Assembly (NCBI GenBank): GCA_037157565.1
Contig: JAZHRO010000036.1
Coordinates: 129,588,001 to 129,652,000 of the forward strand
Source: Thalassia testudinum
Taxonomy: Eukaryota; Streptophyta; Magnoliopsida; Alismatales; Hydrocharitaceae
Direction of reading: 5' to 3'
Length of the DNA: 64,000 nt
The first letter of the stretch is position 1. Every line of letters starts with the position of its first letter. This document shows, piece by piece, positions 53,869 through 64,000 of this stretch. The notes under the pieces are model-generated. The model did no database searches. It saw only the letters and a program-made list of their open reading frames with translations, and was not told where the DNA came from. Made by a program: the position numbers and the translations under genes.

Positions 53869-55248
53869 TTCTTTGGCTGGACTTCGCCTAGCTGACGGCA
53901 TTAAACTCAGTAGTTGTATATATGACACAAGGTTGATACAAGCTTCATATCCAGGTGACATCTTTCATATTCTACCTTTTCTTTCATGTCTCTTTTTCAA
54001 TGAGGACATTGCATCAGCTAGGCATGGGGGGTGGATTCATTTTTTAATTATTTGGTCAGCTTTGTGAAATCCATATAAATTATTTTTCTCCTCTTATTTA
54101 TATAAAAAAAATCAAAATTACAAAGGATTAATTGGACATTAGGACTTTTCAATCCTAAGAAATTTTACATTAGGATCTGAACACAATGTCCCTTCAGGTC
54201 TTTGGACTTAATTAGCCTGTGTATCCACTAAAATGTGGATTTGCCTTTGAGTCCTCGCCATCTTAATTCTATTACACTTGGAGTAAATAAATTTTGGGTG
54301 ATAAGTACACGACTTATCAACCCGCCCTCTTATTTGAGGGAATTTTGAGTCTTAAGCATCTACACATTTTTTTGCACTGACTCGTTGTTCGGCGATTCTA
54401 ACAGAAATTGGGTAGCTAATGAACCTTCTAGGGTGATATGGCTGGCAAGTTATCGTGGGTAACTGCCCATAAGTAGGTTGTCCAGAGCCCAGTCACTGAA
54501 CCTTTCTCTTTTTCCTACCCTTAGGTAAATCTTAGACCAGGGAAGCCACCTACTTAAAAAAAAAAAAAAATCAAAAAGAAAAGGAGAAAAGAACAAAAAG
54601 AAATAAACCACACTTCGCCACACGAGTATGGCTGGCAAGTTGTCAGTGGTAACAGCTCATCAACCAGTTGTCCAAAACCCAGCTCAGTAAATGCACTAAA
54701 AATTCCCAAAACACTTAGGAAGAAGCGGAGAAGTAGAATAAACCAGGGAGATATACACTGGATTCACCCTTGTGTTGACCCCGTAAAAAAATAAAAGTAG
54801 GGAAAAAGCTACCGGTTATAAAGATACACCTTTAGGAAAAATTCTTTTTAAGGCACCTAGAGGCGTAGAAATCCGAAGTCCATTTTAATTGCCAGTCAAC
54901 GAGTCTATCACAATCACAATAAGATGCTTAAAGCTTAGGATTCTCATAAAATCTTGGGTGAGTTGAATGGCCGTAGAAAGCCACTCTTAAACCCTAAAAT
55001 TTGAAAATCCAAAAAAATTAGAAAAGAGTAAAAGGAGAAAATTAAATTTTTCTTTGAAAAAGGCGAGGCTTGAGGCGGTCTGCATTTTGGCTGATACTCA
55101 GGCACTGTTGTGTCTTTGAAAGTTCAGTTCCTAAGTAGACAATTTCTTAATGATTGAAAATAACCCAAGTCCAAATAATCCAACCTAATTCTTTTATAAA
55201 TAGCATATAGTTTTTGTTAGGGACTAGCAAAACATAGGCATGGGGGTA
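53869..55248 (+). other. A2 3' untranslated region and polypurine tract
   Basis: Same plan as A1 and N1: PPT-like block at 53998-54034, duplicated motif starting at 54438 and 54628, and the true polypurine tract GGCATGGGGGTA at 55237-55248. No supported ORF. Confidence 0.8.
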
Positions 55249-56896
55249 TGATGTAAACACATTTACACTACTTAAGATGTCTATTTATGCATGTTCTTAA
55301 GCATAGGATTGCATTTCATGATATAAATATTGCATAACATGCATCATCTTGCATTTAGAATAGTTTGAATAAAATGGAGGTTAATTGTCTCCTTTTATGT
55401 GCTTAGATAGGGAAAATATTTTATCGGGGCCTCGGATCAAAGATCCAACCGTATGGATGTGATCAAGGCGACAATTGGAGTTCAACGACTCCAAGATCGC
55501 CCTAATCAAGCATTTGTAGCATCAGATAGTGACCGGGGAACCCTAGATGATCAACGGCCAGGATGGTGTAAATACACTCTTCAAATGACAAATCCGACCA
55601 CACGGATGAATTCGATTCGACGATTGCAGCCCAACGACGCAAAAATCAAGTCAATCCGACATCCGTGGCACCATCTACAACTTCCAGAAGATAGACGGCC
55701 AAGATGGTGCCATCCCGGCTGCCCAAATGGCCGCATACATTTTCTGAAGACCCCGCACCCGCTCCCTCTCTACCGTTGGATCTCCATCCAACGGCTGTGG
55801 TCAGCCGCGCCTAAAAGCGCCCACTTGACCATCCGCGCCTCGTAGCGCAGCGGTCGAGCACGCTTACGTGAGCTGCGGGCGCGGGTTCGAACCGTAGCGA
55901 AGGGGAGGAAGGCGTGGGTGAGCGAGCGTGGGCGGGCGTTGGATCTTGATAGGACGGCCGTCTGCGCTCAATAGAGATCACGTGCGATTGAACGCGCAGC
56001 GTCACGCGACATTGCACGCGCTGGGCGGGCGCGCAGCAGCGGGCGATCACGCATTCTAAGCCGTCCGATCTCGTGATCGGACAGCTGAGAATTAAAGAAC
56101 GTGCGTGGGCGTTGAGGAAACGCGGGCAACTAAGGAGGCGCACGTGGGCGCGGGTGCTACGCCCACGTTGGGACTTTAGTGACGGTTTTATCCGTCACTA
56201 AAGACCCCTCATTTATTATTTTAAAGATGTAATGACCATTTTTCCCCCACTCCTTGCAACTTTAAAAGGAGACCCCCTCCATACGAAATTCTCATCCCTT
56301 CCTTCTCTCTACCTCTCCAAAGCTCAAGAGAAGCTTGTCCCACACCCGAGATGCTCCTCGCGAGATAAAGTCTAAATTTTCGTCCCCCTTCGGAAGTGGA
56401 TCCCACAACGACGACGGCGTGCTGCTCCGTTCCCGCTCTTCTGCTTCGTCCTCCTTTGTCCTGCTCCGTTCTCCTTTGTCCAGGCGTCGTCTCGTCCGGC
56501 TCGTCCTCCAAGCAATCGTCGAGGAGGATAACTTCTCTCTCCCACTCTTCTTTACAGCTTTTCTAGTGTAGAATTTTCCTGCTTTATAGTGTAATTGATT
56601 TCCCGCTTTCTAGTGTAACTTTTATTTAGTATGATTGTATAAACAGTTGAAATATTGAATGCATGTTTTCTCTCTCTCTCTCTTTCTTTTAGTCTGATAG
56701 CTCCATTGTAATTATATCGCCTTGCTTATCAAAAATTCTAAAAAAAATATAATTACGAATATAGATCAACGTAGCCTCCCTGTGTTCGACCCAGAATTCT
56801 TTTCGGTATAAATTTTATTTGTTGAACACGAATTCTTCGCTTTCAAGATACAATGACAGGTTTTCCAAAACCAAACACATTAGCGTAGCAATTCGC
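55249..56896 (+). repeat. A2 3' LTR, last ten bases missing
   Basis: Starts TGATGTAAACAC and is collinear with the A2 5' LTR up to GCAATTCGC at 56896; the final GCATTCAACA is absent and replaced by telomeric-type repeats. The TATA box has become TTTAAAAGG (56261-56269). It differs from the 5' LTR at many positions. Confidence 0.9.
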
Positions 56897-56897
56897 A

Positions 56898-56920
56898 CCC
56901 TAAACCCTAAACCTAAACCC
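56898..56920. repeat. Plant telomeric-type repeat tract
   Basis: About three and a third units of CCCTAAA (one unit has lost a C) between the truncated A2 3' LTR and the inverted LTR fragment. The A2 5' LTR and the A1 and N1 LTRs have no such sequence. Confidence 0.85.
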
Positions 56921-57537
56921 GACCGCTGCGCTACGAGGCGCGGATGGTTGAGCGGGCACTTTTAGGCGCGGCTGACCACAGCCGTTGGATCGAGATCCAA
57001 CGGTGGAGAGGGAGCAGGTGCAGGGTCTTCAGAAAATGTTTGCTGCCGTTTGGGCGGCCGGGATGGCGCCACGTGGCGCCATCTTGGCCATCCATCTTTT
57101 GGAAGTTGTAAATGGTACCACGGATGTCCGATTGACTTGATTTTTGCGTCATTGGGCTGCAATCGTCGATTTGAATTCATCCATGCAGTCGGATTTGTCA
57201 TTTGAAGAGCAGATTTACACCATCCTAGCCCTTGATCTTCTAGGGTTCCCCGATCACTACCTGATGCTACAGATGCTTGATTAGGACGATCTTGGGGTCG
57301 TTGAACTCCAATCGTCTCCTTGATCACATCCATATGGTTGGATCTTTGATCCGAGGCCCCGATAAAATGTTTGCCCTGTCCAAGCACATAAAAGGAGACA
57401 ATTAACCTCCATTTTATTCAAACTATTCTAAATGCAAGATGATGCATGTTATGCAATATTTATATCATGAAATGCAATCCTATGCTTAAGAACATGCATA
57501 AATAGACATCTTAAGTAGTGTAAATGTGTTTACATCA
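56921..57537 (-). repeat. Inverted A-type LTR fragment at the right end of A2
   Basis: The reverse complement of the first roughly 610 bases of an A-type LTR, ending exactly at the LTR terminus (TTTACATCA, minus strand TGATGTAAA) at 57537 and directly followed by the GTTTC duplication. It includes a CACGTG-centred palindrome that neither A2 LTR has, so it did not come from either of them. Confidence 0.88.
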
Positions 57538-57542
57538 GTTTC
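57538..57542. other. Target site duplication of A2, right copy
   Basis: GTTTC, identical to 32614-32618; B1 internal sequence continues after it. Confidence 0.88.
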
Positions 57543-58652
57543 TTAGGTTAAAAAAAAAAACCTAAAGACCTTCCTGTGTATGTGCTCTAGAGAATAGGTG
57601 AGGGATTGGATGTTATTTAGACCCAATCAAGGCACCCAAAGATTTTTGGATGACTGTAGAGGTTCAGGGCGGATGATACCCCTAGATCAGAAAGTCATCC
57701 ACCTAAGAATTACCTGGGCAACTAAGAAGGGAGAGTCTCACGAAGACCCCTACACAGTAGGGCGCCCCCAGGGTTACAGGGTTTCTCCCACCCGACCTTC
57801 CTTGTCACTGAGGGTCCAGGTAGACCAGAATGGATAACTTGACCACTTAAGTCTACCAGTTTTATGTCCTAATTTGTGCCTTTGATTTCACTTGATTAGA
57901 GGTTAATTTGACTTGTGACCTAATTTGGAGGTTGGTTGGCCTACAATGTAAACTAACTTCACCTGACCTACCCTAAAGATGGCAGAATGAAATCTAGGTT
58001 AAGACCCAGAAATCACCCTGATTGACTCTCAGGTTATTAGGTTCAAGGATTTTAGGGGTTCAAGAGAATTTAGAGCATGATTTTAGGGTTTTTCTGATTA
58101 GATCTTTTCAATCAAGGGCTTGGGTAGCACACAAATGCAGGACGGTAACTTACCTTTAATTCAGGCAAAAATGTGTACTAGCACTTCAAAACCCTAATGC
58201 AGAAACCCTAATTGGCTCTATTTCCAAGTCCAATTGATCTTGACATGTTCACCTTGGGCTTCAAGCAAGAAATGTGTTAGCCCAAAGTGATTTAGAATTT
58301 AAGCGTATTCCTTAATAGGTATAGGAAATCAAGGATGGGATCTCTAAACCGAATCACTTTAACTTCAATGGGATTTGAAAAATTTTCACAAATCAGAAAT
58401 CTTGCCTTTTAAATGATGACTACTATGAAAAATATGGCCGGTGATTCCTAATTGATTGTTTCCTTTTTTGTCTTCCTAAAATTAGGAGGTTGATTAGGGA
58501 AGAATAAAGAAGTTAACTGCCCTGGAGTGGTTGATTTGCGCAGAAGATCTTCTCATAAAGTACCTCGCAAAATCACAGTAAAGCAAACAGGGCAAGTCAA
58601 TGCTCAAATATGATCAAATAAAGTAGAGAATAACGATGAATTGCACATTGCT
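57543..58652 (-). other. B1 leader
   Basis: About 1.1 kb between the B1 primer site and the A2 insertion, no supported ORF (a plus-strand 79-codon frame at 57598-57837 is antisense and not conserved). A good splice donor, AAAG/GTAAGT on the minus strand, lies at 58148-58153; any acceptor would be across the A2 insertion. Confidence 0.6.
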
Positions 58653-58669
58653 CCCCGGCAACGAAGCCA
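58653..58669 (-). other. B1 primer binding site (tRNA-Asp, two changes)
   Basis: TGGCTTCGTTGCCGGGG on the minus strand, three bases after the LTR; differs at two adjacent positions from the A-type site. Confidence 0.85.
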
Positions 58670-58672
58670 AAA

Positions 58673-61386
58673 TGTTAGTCGCTCTGAAACGGGTTTTAAA
58701 ATCATCACGTTGTAGTATAGATTAAATCAGAGCGAAAAACAGATAAAATTTATACTCGAATGAAAGTCTGAGGTCATTCGCTAGGAGCAAATAGGAATTC
58801 ACGCGCTAATCTCAACAATTAATGTAAATGAGCACAATATATTACTCAAAATCTAATTTGCAATGTATAACATGAGTATGTGAAGAGTAAAAAGTAATCT
58901 TAGACAAAATAATGGTGATTTGGATCACTAATTATAATTCGAATACATAGAACCATTATTGAATATAATCAAAGGAACAAATAAGCAATCAGACGTCTTA
59001 AAAGATATTTCTACAGTGCCTTTTTTTGTGATTTTTCTTCTACTGTTGTTGTTGTTCTTCTTCTTCTTCTTCTTTGGCTTGTCTTCCTTCTCTTCTTTCT
59101 CTATGTGCCTCTTCTTCTTCTACCTTGACTTCTCTTTTCTTTCTCTTCTTCTTGGCTCAGGTCTTCTCTTCTTCTTTTCTTCTTCACACACAGAAGGGTA
59201 ACCTTCTTTAAACGGCTAAGTATCAGTCGTTCCTTTCAATAGCAAAACCCCCTTAATCCTGCGCTCTCTCTCCTTCTCTCTCTGGGTTCCGCTCTCCCAA
59301 AGCCATCCTTCATAACCGGTAATCGAGTTTCAAGGATCCGCGTATGTGGGACCAGGACTGCCTACAGTGGGGTAGCAGCCGAGGTGTGTTCAATTTAGGC
59401 GAGTAATCGGTTATGGTGTTAGGCCTGCGTGGTGGTGTCACGGGTGAGACATGTGGGGTGTGTGAGGACCTCACCCCCTGTGGTCTTGAGGCAAACAGCC
59501 CATATGAGAAAATCAATTTATGGCACTCGAAATACTCCTATGTTTCCGAAGTGGGGACTAAATGTCCCACCGTCTTCGCACAAAAGTAGCTGCTAATGCC
59601 TCTTCGTCAAATTGGGGTAGTGTCTGAGCTCAGGGTCCCCAATTGAAGACCTAGTGTCAATCCTGCAGTGATTCCGCAGTGCCTGGAGGGTGTGGACTGG
59701 AGCTTCATGGCTAAAACTCGAAGAATGAAGGTGGCAACGAGCGGAGGGTGGCGGAATTCCGACGTGCACCTGAGAAGCACAAGTACGGCCTCTCGACTAC
59801 GTTAAAATACTTCAGGAGCTTTGTCGGAGGACGGCGAACGTAGTGGTGTGTGTGATGAGGTGAGTACATCCATATAGGTGGCTGATGGAGTCAGTCTTGG
59901 GCAGAGAATAATGGGTTGTTCAGCAGATGGTTTGGGTGAGTGGAGCAGCAAATAGAGAAAGGGCTTTGGTTGGTGGATTCGAGGCGAAAGTGTAGGAAGT
60001 GTCAGCGAGGCGTATGGAGTGGTGTAGCGAAGGGAACGCCTCGCTGGAGGAGCAGTTGAAGACGAGGAAGATGGGGGTGAACGGCGGCATCAAGGGGTCA
60101 AATTGAGAGATAGAGAGAGGGAAACTAATCTATGATGCTAATGAAACCTAACTAGCTCCTCTAATGGTTGAAAAGGATAAGGAAGATGCCGGGTATGGTA
60201 TGGCCAGCGCCGTGGAAGAGAAGTGCTCCGGCGAGGGTAGGACGGCGACGAAGACGTAGATTGGAGCAGCCAAGGGTATTACGATGCATGGAGGAAGGCG
60301 AGGAAGAAGGATTTGCCGTCGGTATTGCGGTTAGATGACAAGAGGAGACAGAGGAAGTCACCAGACGTCGAGGAGCTTCGGCCGGATGAGGAGAGATGAA
60401 ATTGAGATGTTCCAGGCCAAAATCGAGCGTGGGGAGAACAGCGAGGTCTGGGGGCCCTTTTATAGGGGTCTAGAGGGTAGAAAGACCTTGAAATGTTCAC
60501 CAAAATAGGATACCTAGTTCTTTCACGTGTTCACATTAAGATTTGGGCAAGATCTGCAGCTTTGGATCTGGTTGAAAAGGAAGGCAATTACTTGACGAGT
60601 TTCCCTTTGAATTTTGAGAGGGAATCATCAAGAAATCACGGAGATCTTGCCAAATTAAGGTCGTCGGAGCTTTAGGATTAGGAGTTGAGGGCGACAGGGA
60701 CCTATTTAAAGAAGACGATAAATTTAAGGACCCAAATGTAATTTATTCGAAAGTTAGGGGCATACATGTGAGAGAAAAGAGTCAGACAGAACAAAATTGT
60801 AAATTAGGTCAAGATGATCTCATATTGGGCCCAACTTTTGTTACAAACATAATTAAAACCTAAGGAATCCAATGGTGAAGTTAGATTTTGGTTTTGATAT
60901 AGTTTAACTGGGTAATTTATGTAAAAACCTAAATTAGGGTAAATGTCTGTCTGAGACTATTTTGGGTCAAGACAGGCTCTAATGGTCAAATTGAAGGTAC
61001 CAAACCCTAGAGAATATCTTTATATGAATTTTAAAGGGTTTAGATGAATTTAATCCTGACCAGAACCTCAATAGATTAAGCGGGTTTATTTTTAGGATTT
61101 CAGAAGTCATTTAATTTTCAAAACACGTGAAAATCATTTTCTGTCTATACTAACCCACTTATTAGACTTTTAAAATCATTTGACCCTTAATTAACCCCTA
61201 AGAAAACCCGTGATTGTACTGCAATTGAGATGTACTGTTAAAACTACAATTTTACCCATGTTTTACTATATTTCTCTCATAAAGGATATGCAGTGAATTA
61301 CAGTTCTCTAGCAGTTATGTAGAAGCATTTATTCCTTGATAATGACTAATTAAAGCTAGATATGGTTGATGATGACGTTATCATCA
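58673..61386 (-). repeat. B1 5' LTR
   Basis: 2714 bases, TGTTAGTCGCTC at the left and GTTATCATCA at the right, collinear with 26385-29130. TATA box at 60456-60464 on the minus strand. Confidence 0.92.
60456..60464 (-). promoter_or_regulatory. TATA box of B1 5' LTR
   Basis: TATAAAAGG on the minus strand within CCCTATAAAAGGGCCC, conserved in the 3' LTR. Confidence 0.65.
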
Positions 61387-61391
61387 ATGAT
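61387..61391. other. Target site duplication of B1, right copy
   Basis: ATGAT, identical to 26380-26384. Confidence 0.9.
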
Positions 61392-62208
61392 GATGTTGAA
61401 GCGGGGGGTATGTTGCCGATATGTCACTTGTTTTGTAAATACCAATGGAGGATCTTTGAACCATGCCCAACTAGTATCTAGTGATTCAATCTACATAGTA
61501 AGAGAGTCACCAAACTGAATAAAGGGAACAGGCATGGGAACCCTCCCTACCTCACGTATCAACTGTCTGCTAGTGATAGAAAAGTATGGGACGACCTCAT
61601 GAAAAGTAGCAACGACACTAACATAGTACCTCTACTGTAAAGGATCATAACATCTGTAGCCTTTCTGGATATGACCGTATCCTAGAAAGACACACTTAAC
61701 CACTCTCGGCGTAAGTTTGTCTCTACTTGGCCCAGTAATATGCATAAAGGCAACACAGTCAAAAGTTTGAGGTGGCAACTGAAACAGCTCTTGGTCAGGG
61801 TACCATATCTGCCATGGCACCTGCTCAAATACAATAGAACTAGGCATCCTATTGATCAAATAACACGCAGTGAGAACTGCATCTCCCCAGTACTGTGATG
61901 GAACATTATGATGTATTAAAAGAGTTTGGGCCACATCTAAAATATGTCCATGTTTTCTCTCTACTACCCCATTCTACTGGGATGTATGGGGACATGTAGT
62001 CTGATGAACCACTCCATGGGATCTGTAAAATGCTTTCATGTGTGTAGTACAAAACTCAAGTGCATTATTACTACGCATAACTTTGATAGTGGAAGCAAAC
62101 TGATTCGTTATTTCAATAATAAAGTTCTCAATTACAGACCCGACGTCTGACTTATTCTTTAATAGAAATAGTCAAAATAATCTAGAACAATCATCCATGA
62201 TCACTAAG
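61392..62208 (-). pseudogene. Copia polyprotein, integrase half
   Basis: Minus strand, reading from 62208: MDDCSRLF, FIIEITNQFASTIKVM, then the region of the catalytic Glu (NGVVERKHG), AQTLLIHHNVPSQYWGDAV, CYLINRMPSSIVFEQVPW and CVFLGYGHIQKGYRCY, all standard for the copia integrase core and its C-terminal extension. At least one Gln before NGVVERKH is now TAG and one Trp is TGA. This part is upstream of the RT half at 24585-26384 in the same element; B1 separates them. A family-B LTR cuts it at 62208, so the gag-protease part lies outside the window. Confidence 0.9.
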
Positions 62209-62534
62209 TGATGATAACATCATCATCAGCCATATCTATCTTTAATTAGTCAGAATCCATTGATAAATTCTGTTACATAACTGCCAGAAGACCATAATTC
62301 ATTGCATATCCATTCTAAGAGATAAACATTAAAATAGGGGTAAAATTATAGCTTTAACAGAATATCCTAAATGCAGAACAATCAAGGGGTTTCCCAGAGG
62401 TTTATTAAAGGTCAAATGATCATAAATGTCTAATAAGTGGGTTCATGCAAGACAGAAACGGGTTTTCATGTGTTTCAAGAATTAATGGACATCTGAAACC
62501 CTAAAAACAGACCCGCTTAATTAACTGAGGTTCT
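62209..62534 (+). repeat. Family-B LTR, first 326 bases
   Basis: Starts TGATGATAACATCATC, the family-B terminus in plus orientation, inside the copia integrase. Matches the start of the B1 LTR (reverse complement). Interrupted at 62534 after GAGGTTCT by another LTR start. Confidence 0.85.
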
Positions 62535-64000
62535 TGATGGGAACACCATCATAAGCCATGACTGTCTCAATTTGGTCTGATAAAGTTGATAAAAGCTCCT
62601 ACATAACCATCAGAGGGTCATATAAGCATAATGTTCTGCTTTAAGAAGAAAAGAAACTAAGGTTATTTCTGCAATTTTAACAACATTTCACAACTAAAGA
62701 ATAACCAATGGGTATTCCAAGGGCTAATTGAAGGTTAAATGTTCATAAATGTCTAAAAAGTGGATTCATGTAGACAAAAATGAGTTTTCATAAGTTTTGA
62801 GAATTAAATGACTTTTGAAACCCTAAAAACAGACCTGCTTAATTAATTGAGGTTCTAGTTAAGAAAAAACTTACATAAACCTTCTAAAAATTATAAAAAA
62901 ATATTCTATAAGGTTTGGTATATTTTCTTTGACCATTGGAACCCATTTTAACCTAAAACAAAATCTCAGATAGACAGTTGCCTTAATTTAGGTTTCTATG
63001 TAATTTACATAGTCAAACTTAGTCAAAACCTAAATCCATCTTCACCATCAGATTCCTTGGGTCCAAATTAGATTTGTACCAAAATTTGGGCCCAATCAGA
63101 TATCACCTTGATCAAGTTTGCATTTTGATCCTGTCTAACTCTTTTCTCTCACACAAAGGCCCTTAACTTTTGATTATTTATAAATAGGTCCCTAACTTTT
63201 TTCATCATCTTCACATTTAGGTCCTTGATTCCATTGGTGTGAACACGTCGAGATCCAGCGAGATTCGAGCGAGATTTTCTCACTCGATTCTCCATCAAAC
63301 AATCTTAAATTTGAACTAGAGATTCCTTGTGAAATTTCCTTCCAAATGATACCGGTCTTGGATCCCAATTCCCTCCCAAAAGCTCATGCGAACTCTTTGA
63401 AAGGAAGGGTATCCGGCTTAAGCGAAAAGCACAGAGTTCGCGAGCTTGTTTTAGAGCTTAGAACTTCGTTCTATGCCTATAAATGACCCTACATCAAGTT
63501 CCTCACCTCCTTAGCAAGTTTTGGTTAGAGAACAACCCTTCTTCTACCCTCTCCAGCCACCAAAAACTTACTCCAGCGACCCTATCCGCCCTCCTCTTCT
63601 AGCCGTCCAACCATCAAATTGGACAGCCTTCTACCTTCCTCGTTCTCTTCCACAATCTCTCTGGTCAAAGAGGGACTGCCCTCCGCCTCTTCTTCGTTGC
63701 CGCCACCTCACTGGACTTCACCATCTTCTCCAACTCCAGTCGAACACAACCCAAGACCTCCACCTATCTCCTTCCCCTCTATGTCTCTCTTTTCCTTCCT
63801 CTCTCCCTCTACTTTCTTTTCACTCACTCACGACCACCGCACCGCCCTCCCGCACTTCATCGTCTCCACGGCCGACTGAAATCTAGCGAGTTCGCGTGAC
63901 CTCCACACACCTCCGTTTACCGTGAAATCACCTCCACAAGCTCCTCTAATTCACGCTCGATAGAACCCCTCAAGAAATTGAGGGGTTCACCTTCCCAATC
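62535..64000 (+). repeat. Second family-B LTR, runs off the window
   Basis: Starts TGATGGGAACACCATCAT and repeats the same landmarks as 62209-62534 (TGTCTAAAAAGTGG, GAAACCCTAAAAACAG, GAGGTTCTAGTTAAG) before continuing into LTR-specific sequence. From about 63240 it differs from B1. Ser/Pro-rich frames at 63521-63886 are compositional. No internal region is reached. Confidence 0.82.
63478..63485 (+). promoter_or_regulatory. Possible TATA box
   Basis: TATAAATG followed by a C/T-rich stretch, at roughly the place a U3/R boundary is expected in this LTR. Confidence 0.45.

Larger units (their letters stand above)
32619..57537 (+). mobile_element. A2: Athila-type gypsy element with two nested insertions and an abnormal right end
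   Basis: Order on the plus strand: 5' LTR, tRNA-Asp primer site, leader, gag-protease, [S1], RT-RNase H-integrase, [N1], rest of integrase, 3' UTR, polypurine tract, 3' LTR, telomeric-repeat tract, inverted LTR fragment. Flanked by GTTTC on both sides. Own sequence is about 12.2 kb after removing S1 and N1. Coding matches A1 throughout. It carries 14 in-frame stops and two changed catalytic residues, so it is long dead. The right end is unusual: see the inverted fragment entry. Confidence 0.93.
26385..61386 (-). mobile_element. B1: non-autonomous gypsy-like LTR element holding the nested elements
   Basis: LTRs at 26385-29130 and 58673-61386 share both termini (minus strand TGATGATAACG...CTAACA), flanked by the perfect duplication ATGAT. 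Polypurine tract at 29131 and primer site at 58653 give minus orientation. Removing A2 and its nested guests leaves about 10.1 kb: two 2.7-kb LTRs and 4.6 kb inside, with no RT, protease or integrase but a decayed acidic ORF. The LTRs differ by many substitutions and a gap of roughly 50 bases near 28170-28250, so it is older than its guests. It split a copia coding region. Confidence 0.9.

Noticed and set aside
57598..57837. 79-codon plus-strand ORF beside the A2 right end
   Set aside because: Antisense to the B1 leader, no motif, no start context, no counterpart elsewhere in the window.
63521..63886. Ser/Pro/Leu-rich 121-codon ORF downstream of a TATA-like box
   Set aside because: C/T-rich leader sequence of an LTR. 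The overlapping frame at 63619-63879 is equally open and equally low in complexity, as are comparable frames at 12281-12684.

Overview
This window is nuclear DNA from a flowering plant. It consists almost entirely of LTR retrotransposons inserted into one another, the kind of sequence found in pericentromeric or other gene-poor heterochromatin. The evidence for a plant: Ty3/gypsy polyproteins of the Athila type with a primer site matching the 3' end of plant tRNA-Asp, Ty1/copia elements including a Sirevirus-type one, and a short CCCTAAA-type (plant) telomeric tract. I found no host gene, tRNA, rRNA or CRISPR array. Species cannot be determined from the sequence.

Layout, left to right. 1-11483: a minus-strand Athila-type element (called A1), its 3' LTR cut by the window edge; gag-protease-RT is one long open frame, the rest of pol is broken by a few small lesions. 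11484-14194: a plus-strand LTR of a second family (family B) into which A1 inserted. 14195-17370: leader, degenerate primer site and 5' LTR of a third, minus-strand gypsy element. 17371-19845: 3' UTR and 3' LTR of an old, diverged A1 relative on the plus strand. 19846-24332: no recognisable gene; AT-rich, with several strong inverted repeats. 24333-26384 and 61392-62208: the two halves of one decayed minus-strand copia element. 62209-64000: two family-B LTRs on the plus strand, the second inserted in the first.

The copia halves are separated by a 35-kb nest. Element B1 (26385-61386, minus, target duplication ATGAT) is non-autonomous: 2.7-kb LTRs and an acidic ORF but no RT or integrase. Inside it sits A2 (32619-57537, plus, duplication GTTTC), an autonomous-type Athila element that is now dead. 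Inside A2 sit S1 (38242-43135, minus, duplication CACCC), a gag-only Sirevirus-like copia element placed between protease and RT, and N1 (45494-53308, plus, duplication AATGG), placed inside the integrase coding region. N1 has the same LTR ends, primer site and leader as A1/A2, but in place of gag-pol it has one intact ORF of about 600 codons of unknown function.

How the parts fit: A1/A2 encode gag, protease, RT, RNase H and integrase; N1 shares their cis signals and probably moved using their proteins, in one case destroying a donor-type element by landing in its integrase. Relative ages agree with the nesting: N1 LTRs differ at about 30 positions by eye, A2 and B1 LTRs differ much more. The least expected features are (1) the right end of A2, which carries a telomeric-repeat tract and an inverted LTR fragment yet is flanked by a perfect target duplication; (2) a conserved candidate leader intron of about 1.04 kb in A1, A2 and N1; and (3) the N1 ORF.
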